This document shows, in pieces, positions 57,286-64,000 of a DNA stretch of 64,000 nucleotides. This stretch comes from Faecalibacterium sp. I4-1-79 (GTDB taxonomy: Bacteria > Bacillota > Clostridia > Oscillospirales > Ruminococcaceae): assembly GCF_023347235.1 (NCBI RefSeq), contig NZ_CP094467.1, forward strand, positions 1,302,001 through 1,366,000, given 5' to 3'. A program made the position numbers and the translations under genes. Positions within the stretch are counted from its first letter, which is position 1. Each line of letters opens with the position of its first letter. The notes under the pieces were generated by a model. It worked only from the letters and a program-made list of their open reading frames with translations, had not been told where the DNA came from and made no database searches.

Positions 57286-59583
57286 ATGGGCATTTGGGAA
57301 AATCTGGGCATGGGCGGTTACCGGGGCTTTTCGCGCCCGGCGGCGCGGCTGTTGCAGCAGGCGGTGCAGCTGGCGGGGGATTTGGGCTGTGAGCAGGCGG
57401 ATACCAGCCACCTTTTGCTGGCAATGCTGCGGCAGCAGGGTGCTGCGGCGCAGTTTCTCACCCGGAAAAACATCACCGAGCCAGAGGTGCGCCGCCAGCT
57501 GGCGCAGCGGCGCAGCGCCCCGGTACAGCGGCTGACCCGGCAGTCCATGGCACCGGACCTGCGCCGCACCATGGACTACGCGCTCATTGGGGCGCAGAAC
57601 GCCCACGTCAGCCGGGCAGAGCCGGAGCACCTGCTCTGCGCCATGCTGGAAGATGACGGCTGCGCCGCCGGGCTGCTGCTGGCGGAGATGGGGCTTTCGC
57701 TCACCGAGGCAGTGCGGGAGTGCCGCCAGCTGAGCGGACAGTTTGTGCTGCCCGCCCAGCCCCGGGTGTCGGCCAGCATCCCCCGGGGCAGCCGCGCCAG
57801 CGATAAATATTGCCGCGATTTGACCCGCCGCGCCGCCGAAGGGGAGTTGGACCCGGTGTTCTGCCGGGAAGCGGAGCTGGACCGCATGGTGGAGATCCTG
57901 TGCCGCCGCCAGAAAAACGATCCCTGTCTGATTGGGGAGCCGGGCGTGGGCAAAACGGCGCTGGCTGAGGGTCTGGCGCTGCGCATTGCCGCCGGGCAGG
58001 TGCCCAGAGCGCTGCAAGGGCGACGGCTGCTGGCGCTGGATATGGCAAGTCTTGTGGCGGGCACCAAGTACCGGGGCGATTTTGAGGAGCGTCTGAAAAA
58101 CCTGCTGGAAGAGCTGGTGCGGGACGGCACTGCCATCCTGTTCATCGACGAGTTCCACACCATCGTGGGAGCCGGTGCCGCCGAGGGTGCTATTGACGCT
58201 GCCAGCATCTTAAAACCGGTGCTTGCCCGGGGCGAGTTGCAGCTCATCGGCGCCACCACCAATCAGGAGTTTCGCACCCACATCCAGAAGGATGCCGCGC
58301 TGGAGCGCCGCTTTGGCCGGGTGCAGGTGGAAGAACCCACCCCCGCGCAGGCGGTGGAGATCCTCAACGGCCTTGCGCCCCGCTACGAGCGGTATCATGG
58401 CGTGCGACTGCCGCCGCAGACCCTGCAGGCGGCGGTGGAGCTTTCGGTGCGGTATCTGCCCGGGCGCTGCCTGCCGGATAAGGCCATCGACCTTGTGGAC
58501 GAAGCCTGTGCGGCGGCGCGCATCCTTGCCGAAAAGGAGCAGCGCACCCAGCCGGTGCTCAGCCCGGAGGACATCGCCCGGGTAGTGGCAGCAGCCAGCG
58601 GCGTGCCCGCCCAGCGGGTGGGCGAACAGGAACGGGAGCGGCTGGATAAGCTGGAAAGCCGCCTGAATGCCGAGATCGTCGGTCAGCAGCGTGCGGTGGC
58701 TGCGGTGGCGGGGGCCATCCGGCGCAGCCGCACCGGTCTGGGTGAGCCGGGGCGGCCCATCGGTGCTATGCTGTTTTTGGGGCCTACCGGCGTGGGCAAG
58801 ACCGCACTGGCACGAGCGCTTGCGGTCAGCTGGTTCGGCAGCGAGAAAGCACTGCTCAAATTTGATATGTCGGAGTATCAGGAGCAGCACACCGCCGCCC
58901 GGCTGCTGGGTGCGCCGCCGGGCTACCTCGGCCACGACGAGGGCGGGCAGCTGACCGAGGCCGTGCGCCGCCGCCCGTACAGCGTTGTGCTGTTTGACGA
59001 GATCGAAAAGGCGCACCCGGATATCCAGAATATCCTGTTGCAAATTTTGGAGGACGGTCAGCTGACCGATGCCATGGGGCGCAAGGCAGATTTCCGCAAC
59101 AGCATCGTGCTGCTCACGTCAAATTTGGGCGCACGCTTCTTAGCGGGGCAGAACGCGCCGCTGGGCTTTGCCGCCGGGGCAGAAGCAGTGTTTGAAAAGC
59201 AGTCCGCACAGGCTGTGGAGGAAGCCAAAAAGTGGTTCCGGCCGGAACTGCTGGGGCGGCTGGACGAGGTAATCGTGTTCCGCCCGCTGGCAGAAGAAAA
59301 CCTTTGCGCCATTGCAGAAAAAATGCTCTGTCAGCTGGAGCAGCGCGCCGCCCGCAGCGGCTACCGGCTGCGCCACACCCCGCAGGTGGGGGCGGCACTG
59401 GCTGCCCGGGCGCAATCGGCCTATGGTGCGCGGGAGCTGCGCCGTCAGGTGGACAGGGCAGTGGAGCAGGCGCTTGCAAACCGCATTGCCGCCGGGACTG
59501 CCTGCGCAGGACAGCACTGGACGGCAGACTGCGCCGCCGATGGCAGCATTGTTTTGCGGGAGGATGAGACCATAACCCTATAA
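57286..59583 (+). CDS. clpC: ClpC/ClpA-type AAA+ unfoldase lacking the middle domain
   Basis: 765 residues: Clp N-domain repeats (~5-150), AAA1 with Walker A GEPGVGKT (217-224) and FIDEFHTIVGAG, AAA2 with GPTGVGKT (499-506) and DEIEKAHPDIQ. LGF in APLGF fits the ClpP-docking loop, so it likely feeds ClpP. Between AAA1 and the AAA2 linker the coiled-coil M-domain of ClpC is absent: EACAAARILAEKEQ runs directly into SPEDIARVV. That makes it ClpA-like in layout, so MecA/McsB-style control is doubtful. Start ATG 57286 by AAGGAG; upstream ATG rejected. TATACT at 57240 may be its -10; no CtsR box seen. Confidence 0.85.
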   Translation: MGIWENLGMGGYRGFSRPAARLLQQAVQLAGDLGCEQADTSHLLLAMLRQQGAAAQFLTRKNITEPEVRRQLAQRRSAPVQRLTRQSMAPDLRRTMDYALIGAQNAHVSRAEPEHLLCAMLEDDGCAAGLLLAEMGLSLTEAVRECRQLSGQFVLPAQPRVSASIPRGSRASDKYCRDLTRRAAEGELDPVFCREAELDRMVEILCRRQKNDPCLIGEPGVGKTALAEGLALRIAAGQVPRALQGRRLLALDMASLVAGTKYRGDFEERLKNLLEELVRDGTAILFIDEFHTIVGAGAAEGAIDAASILKPVLARGELQLIGATTNQEFRTHIQKDAALERRFGRVQVEEPTPAQAVEILNGLAPRYERYHGVRLPPQTLQAAVELSVRYLPGRCLPDKAIDLVDEACAAARILAEKEQRTQPVLSPEDIARVVAAASGVPAQRVGEQERERLDKLESRLNAEIVGQQRAVAAVAGAIRRSRTGLGEPGRPIGAMLFLGPTGVGKTALARALAVSWFGSEKALLKFDMSEYQEQHTAARLLGAPPGYLGHDEGGQLTEAVRRRPYSVVLFDEIEKAHPDIQNILLQILEDGQLTDAMGRKADFRNSIVLLTSNLGARFLAGQNAPLGFAAGAEAVFEKQSAQAVEEAKKWFRPELLGRLDEVIVFRPLAEENLCAIAEKMLCQLEQRAARSGYRLRHTPQVGAALAARAQSAYGARELRRQVDRAVEQALANRIAAGTACAGQHWTADCAADGSIVLREDETITL

Positions 59584-59600
59584 GAAAATAGCGTTTTTGC

Positions 59601-59629
59601 TTGCAACCGGCACGGTTTTCGACTATTAT
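59601..59629 (+). promoter_or_regulatory. Promoter of the lipid kinase gene
   Basis: TTGCAA, 17 bases, TATTAT, about 30 bases before the ATG. Confidence 0.55.
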
Positions 59630-59662
59630 AGAGGAAATAGAGCTACAACAGGGAGGACCCCG

Positions 59663-60646
59663 ATGCACACGCTGTTTCTTCTGAACCCCGCAGCCGGAAA
59701 GGCCGACTGTACCCGCACCCTGCCGCAGCAGATCGCGGCAGCGGCTGCCGGTGCCGGGCTTGCCCCGGAGGACTACACCATCCGCGTCACCACCCACGCT
59801 GGCCACGCCCGGGAACTGTCCCGCGCTGCCGCCGCTGCCGCTCAGAAGGCCGGGGTGGAGCTGCGCATTTTTACCGCCGGTGGTGACGGCACCTTCAACG
59901 AGGCGCTCACCGGTGCCCACGGCTTTGATAAGACCGCCGTGGGCTGTCTGCCCTATGGCAGCGGCAACGACTTTCTGCGCACCTACGGTACAAAGGAAGA
60001 GTTTCTGGATCTGGACGCCCAGCTGGCCGGCGGGGCGGTGCCCATCGACCTGATGCGCACCAGTCTGGGGCTTTCTGCCACCATCTGCGCCGCCGGTCTG
60101 GATGCGCAGGTGGCCTACGGCATCCCCAAGTTCCGGCGCATCCCGCTGTGCGGCGGCGAAGCAGCCTATGCGCTGTCCATTGTCCAGCAGCTGTGCGGGC
60201 ATATCGGCCGCAGGGTGGAGTATGTCATTGACGGCGAGGTGCTGACCGTGGACTGCCTGATGTGCGCAGTGTGCAACGGCCGCGCCTACGGCGGCGGCTT
60301 CATGGCAGGGCCGGAGGCACAGCCGGATGACGGCTGGCTGGATGTGTTCATCGTGCGCAAGGTCAGCCGTCGGGTCATTGCAAAGCTGCTGATGTTGTAC
60401 AAAAACGGCCAGCATTTTAAAAATGGCCAGCTCACCGAGGCTGCAAAGCCCTACTTTATCTACCGCCGCGCAAAATCGGTCAGTCTGCGGGCAGCAGATG
60501 ACCGTGGGCCCATCATTGCCACCGTAGACGGCGAGTGTGCCCCCTGCAAGCAGGTGTCGGTGCAGGTGCAGCCGCTGACAGGCCGCGTGCTGCTGCCGCT
60601 GCCCGCCTACCAGCGCTTTACCGCCAAAAAAGCAGGCATAAGATAA
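59663..60646 (+). CDS. Diacylglycerol/YegS-type lipid kinase
   Basis: 327 residues; DAGK catalytic motif GGDGTFNEAL and nucleotide-binding LLNPAAGK, then PYGSGNDF. Phosphorylates diacylglycerol or a related lipid for phospholipid recycling. GGAGG before ATG 59663. Contains more cysteines than usual but no metal motif. Confidence 0.85.
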   Translation: MHTLFLLNPAAGKADCTRTLPQQIAAAAAGAGLAPEDYTIRVTTHAGHARELSRAAAAAAQKAGVELRIFTAGGDGTFNEALTGAHGFDKTAVGCLPYGSGNDFLRTYGTKEEFLDLDAQLAGGAVPIDLMRTSLGLSATICAAGLDAQVAYGIPKFRRIPLCGGEAAYALSIVQQLCGHIGRRVEYVIDGEVLTVDCLMCAVCNGRAYGGGFMAGPEAQPDDGWLDVFIVRKVSRRVIAKLLMLYKNGQHFKNGQLTEAAKPYFIYRRAKSVSLRAADDRGPIIATVDGECAPCKQVSVQVQPLTGRVLLPLPAYQRFTAKKAGIR

Positions 60647-60680
60647 AAAGCACTGCCGCAAACCTTACCATCGGAACAGA

Positions 60681-60724
60681 ACGCAGCCGCTGTGCAAAAA
60701 TTGTGCAGCGGCTGCGTCTTTTTT
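60681..60724 (+). terminator. Terminator of the lipid kinase gene
   Basis: ACGCAGCCGCTG/CAGCGGCTGCGT stem then TTTTTT. Confidence 0.9.
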
Positions 60725-60786
60725 ACGTGGCAGGGTACGATTTTTGGCCGTCATAAATTCTTAACAAAGAAAAATTGCAAAACCCC

Positions 60787-60815
60787 TTGATTTTTCAGGG
60801 CAAGATGAGTACAAT
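60787..60815 (+). promoter_or_regulatory. Promoter of groES-groEL
   Basis: TTGATT, 17 bases, TACAAT, with the CIRCE starting 5 bases downstream at the expected +1. Confidence 0.8.
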
Positions 60816-60819
60816 ACAC

Positions 60820-60846
60820 TTAGCACTCAGAGAAAAAGAGTGCTAA
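60820..60846. promoter_or_regulatory. CIRCE operator (HrcA binding site)
   Basis: Exact consensus TTAGCACTC - 9 bases - GAGTGCTAA overlapping the transcription start of groESL. HrcA binding here represses groESL without heat shock; hrcA itself is outside the window. Confidence 0.97.
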
Positions 60847-60927
60847 ACTACTGCGGAGCATACACGAAGCCCCCGCAGGACACAACAAAGTTTCAAATAA
60901 ATTCAATATAATTGGAGGGCAAGAATT

Positions 60928-61215
60928 ATGAAGATCATTCCTCTTGCAGACCGTGTTGTCATTAAGACTGTTGAAGTCGAGGAGACCACCAAGGGTGGCT
61001 TGATCCTGACCGGCAGCGCCAAAGAGAAGCCGCAGGTCGCACAGGTCATCGCGGTTGGCCCCGGCGGTGTCGTGGACGGCAAGGAAGTCAAGATGACCGT
61101 TAAGGTCGGCGACAAGGTCCTCACCAGCAAGTACTCCGGCACTGAGGTCAAGGTGGACGGCGAAGAGTGCACCATCGTGCGTCAGAGCGATATTCTGGCT
61201 GTTGTGGAAGACTAA
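60928..61215 (+). CDS. groES: Co-chaperonin GroES
   Basis: 95 residues: PLADRVVIK start, mobile loop VEETTKGGLILTGSAKEKP, roof and C-terminal strands. Caps GroEL. TTGGAGGG before the ATG; groEL follows 46 bases later. Confidence 0.97.
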   Translation: MKIIPLADRVVIKTVEVEETTKGGLILTGSAKEKPQVAQVIAVGPGGVVDGKEVKMTVKVGDKVLTSKYSGTEVKVDGEECTIVRQSDILAVVED

Positions 61216-61234
61216 GCTTTCCCTTTTCAATTGA

Positions 61235-62896
<1,662 letters not shown>

Positions 62897-62919
62897 TAAC
62901 TGCCAAAAAAACCGCATGA

Positions 62920-62990
62920 ATCCTTGATTTTTGGAGCGCGCAAAAGCGGATTTACGCCAAACTTACGCCACTTACGCCAAAAATCAAAGC
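62920..62990. repeat. Inverted repeat enclosing three TTACGCCA direct repeats
   Basis: TTGATTTTTGG (about 62923-62933) is complementary to CCAAAAATCAA (about 62978-62988). Between them TTACGCCA occurs three times at about 10-base spacing (62952, 62963, 62972). The arrangement, at the border where composition turns AT-rich, resembles recombinase-binding repeats of an attachment site; read on the minus strand the repeats could also be the end of a decayed integrase frame. Confidence 0.4.
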
Positions 62991-63007
62991 GCATGATAGG
63001 GTAACAA

Positions 63008-63043
63008 AATCGGCACTCGCTGAAAAGCGGGTGCCGATTTTTT
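63008..63043 (+). terminator. Terminator of groESL
   Basis: AATCGGCAC.CGC/GCG.GTGCCGATT stem then T run, 110 bases after the groEL stop. Confidence 0.85.
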
Positions 63044-63131
63044 GTGTCTAGGGGATTTGAAGACTCATGAAACCCACTGATGGTTTCTGCGAGCGGCAGA
63101 CTGTCAGTGTTGTGTAATTTGGGAATGGCTA

Positions 63132-63159
63132 TTTACGATAGACAAAAGTGTGCTATAAT
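63132..63159 (+). promoter_or_regulatory. Promoter of the AT-rich terminal gene, with nearby dyad
   Basis: TTTACG, 16 bases, TATAAT; CAGCAAAA-7-TTTTGCTG dyad at 63171-63193 just past the predicted start could be an operator. The stretch 63044-63131 holds nothing else I recognise. Confidence 0.5.
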
Positions 63160-63248
63160 AAGAAAAATGTCAGCAAAAATTGAAATTTTGCTGAAAATCC
63201 GATTAGTTGTACCTGAGTTTTGATATTCTATCTAAGGGAGAGAATTCT

Positions 63249-64000
63249 ATGGCAGGGAAAAGCAGAAAGATTTCCTTTTATCTTTTGGTTTTGGAGAAAA
63301 AAGTTCCAATTCAGGGAAGCCGACAAACAAGATTTGTTCCCTTGACAAAAAATGAGATTGAGGAACATTTTAAGAATATATATGATAATAAAATGCAACT
63401 GTTGTCAAATGGAAACAAAGCTATTACGGTGACGCTTTCAAATGGAGCTGACGTTGTTGAAGTTTTGGAATTTTCCAATCACCGTGCATTCGTAAAGGTC
63501 GGTCAACAAAACCCTTCGAACACGGTAGCATTACGTAATCAGACAACCTTGGAAACAGAGGATGTTCCTATGTCTGAAAACCAACTGTTGGAACTGTTCA
63601 CCTATTGCTTTATTGACTTTGCAACAGGAATTATAAGTTATATTAGTATCAGTGGAGCACCAAGGGTTTCAACAATCCGTGCAATGTTTGACCATTATTT
63701 CCTATACACTGAAAATGTAACAACAAAGCTTGCAGCAATCATGACAGATGACATAGCTGCTAAACTTTCTCACAAACATACTATTAGTAAATTGGAAATT
63801 GAAGTCGCTGTTCCAAGCAATCGGATTCTTAGCGATCTAGGAGTGAATCCGGCTGGCTATGATGCACTAATAAATGTACGAACTCGTACAGCAACTTATG
63901 AAGTGATAAGCCACAGAAACAAGAATATGTTTGAGAATGAAAGAGACTTTTTGACGCTGATTGGTGATTTGAAGTCAACCTTGGGTGAAAGATTGCTGAA
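63249..64000 (+). CDS. Unrecognised protein, AT-rich, cut by window end
   Basis: 250 residues visible, no stop before the window ends. GGGAG precedes the ATG. Mixed alpha/beta sequence with no membrane helix; a run NQLLELFTYCFIDFATGIISYISISGAPRVSTIRAMFDHYFLY is hydrophobic-aromatic. No motif I can name. Codon use is far more AT-rich than every other gene in the window, pointing to recent acquisition; such genes at island edges are often phage- or defence-related, but nothing in the sequence proves that. Confidence 0.65.
   Translation, partial: MAGKSRKISFYLLVLEKKVPIQGSRQTRFVPLTKNEIEEHFKNIYDNKMQLLSNGNKAITVTLSNGADVVEVLEFSNHRAFVKVGQQNPSNTVALRNQTTLETEDVPMSENQLLELFTYCFIDFATGIISYISISGAPRVSTIRAMFDHYFLYTENVTTKLAAIMTDDIAAKLSHKHTISKLEIEVAVPSNRILSDLGVNPAGYDALINVRTRTATYEVISHRNKNMFENERDFLTLIGDLKSTLGERLL

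Overview
The window reads as a chromosomal segment of a Faecalibacterium-like gut Firmicute (Oscillospiraceae/Ruminococcaceae). The basis is GC-rich codon use (strong third-position G/C), Gram-positive ribosome-binding sites and promoters, the gene set (NADP glutamate dehydrogenase, Firmicute-type pyruvate kinase with a C-terminal mobile domain, RNase J, GdpP, HrcA/CIRCE-controlled groESL, MreBCD-PBP2), and a spore-type flippase without other sporulation genes. The genus call is inference; no rRNA or tRNA gene lies in the window.

Layout. 1-7.2 kb (minus strand): truncated glutamate synthase gltB behind a short attenuator-like leader, hydroxylamine reductase hcp with an orphan LPXTG tail behind it, gdhA, and the Mrp/NBP35 ATPase. 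7.3-12.7 kb (plus): MOP-family flippase, CapD/FlaA1-like nucleotide-sugar dehydratase, lysA, small membrane protein. 12.8-18.7 kb (minus): SPFH/NfeD membrane pair, GH13 alpha-glucosidase and glycogen phosphorylase. 19.1-28.3 kb (plus): cell shape and division block zapA, rlhA-like U32, dut, maf, mreB, mreC, mreD, mrdA, then methylglyoxal synthase. 28.4-29.4 kb (minus): rnhA with an overlapping degenerate MnmA-like gene. 29.8-44.9 kb (plus): rnj, gdpP, glf, rplI, dnaB, tilS, hpt, ftsH, two proteins with C-terminal membrane anchors (zinc ribbon with PTR repeats; HEPN-like), a LacI regulator and a HAD phosphatase. 45.2-47.4 kb (minus): luxS and pyk. 47.8-60.6 kb (plus): deoB-deoA nucleoside salvage, trkA-trkH potassium uptake, a YdjI/YdjG/YdjH-like membrane-stress trio without PspA, a ClpC-like unfoldase lacking the middle domain, and a lipid kinase. 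60.8-62.9 kb: groES-groEL behind a perfect CIRCE. After groEL there is a repeat-rich junction, and composition drops sharply to AT-rich DNA carrying an unrecognised, window-truncated gene, which looks like acquired DNA.

How the genes work together: nitrogen assimilation (GltB, GdhA), glycogen turnover feeding glycolysis (GlgP, GH13, Pyk, MgsA), nucleoside salvage (DeoA to DeoB; Hpt), wall growth (Mre/PBP2), and envelope/protein quality control (SPFH-NfeD, FtsH, YdjIGH-like, ClpC-like, GroESL). The least described parts are the two C-terminally anchored proteins after ftsH, the PspA-less YdjIGH-like cluster with tandem zinc ribbons, the degenerate MnmA paralogue, the gltB leader, and the post-groEL island edge. 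No CRISPR array, insertion sequence or tRNA was found.
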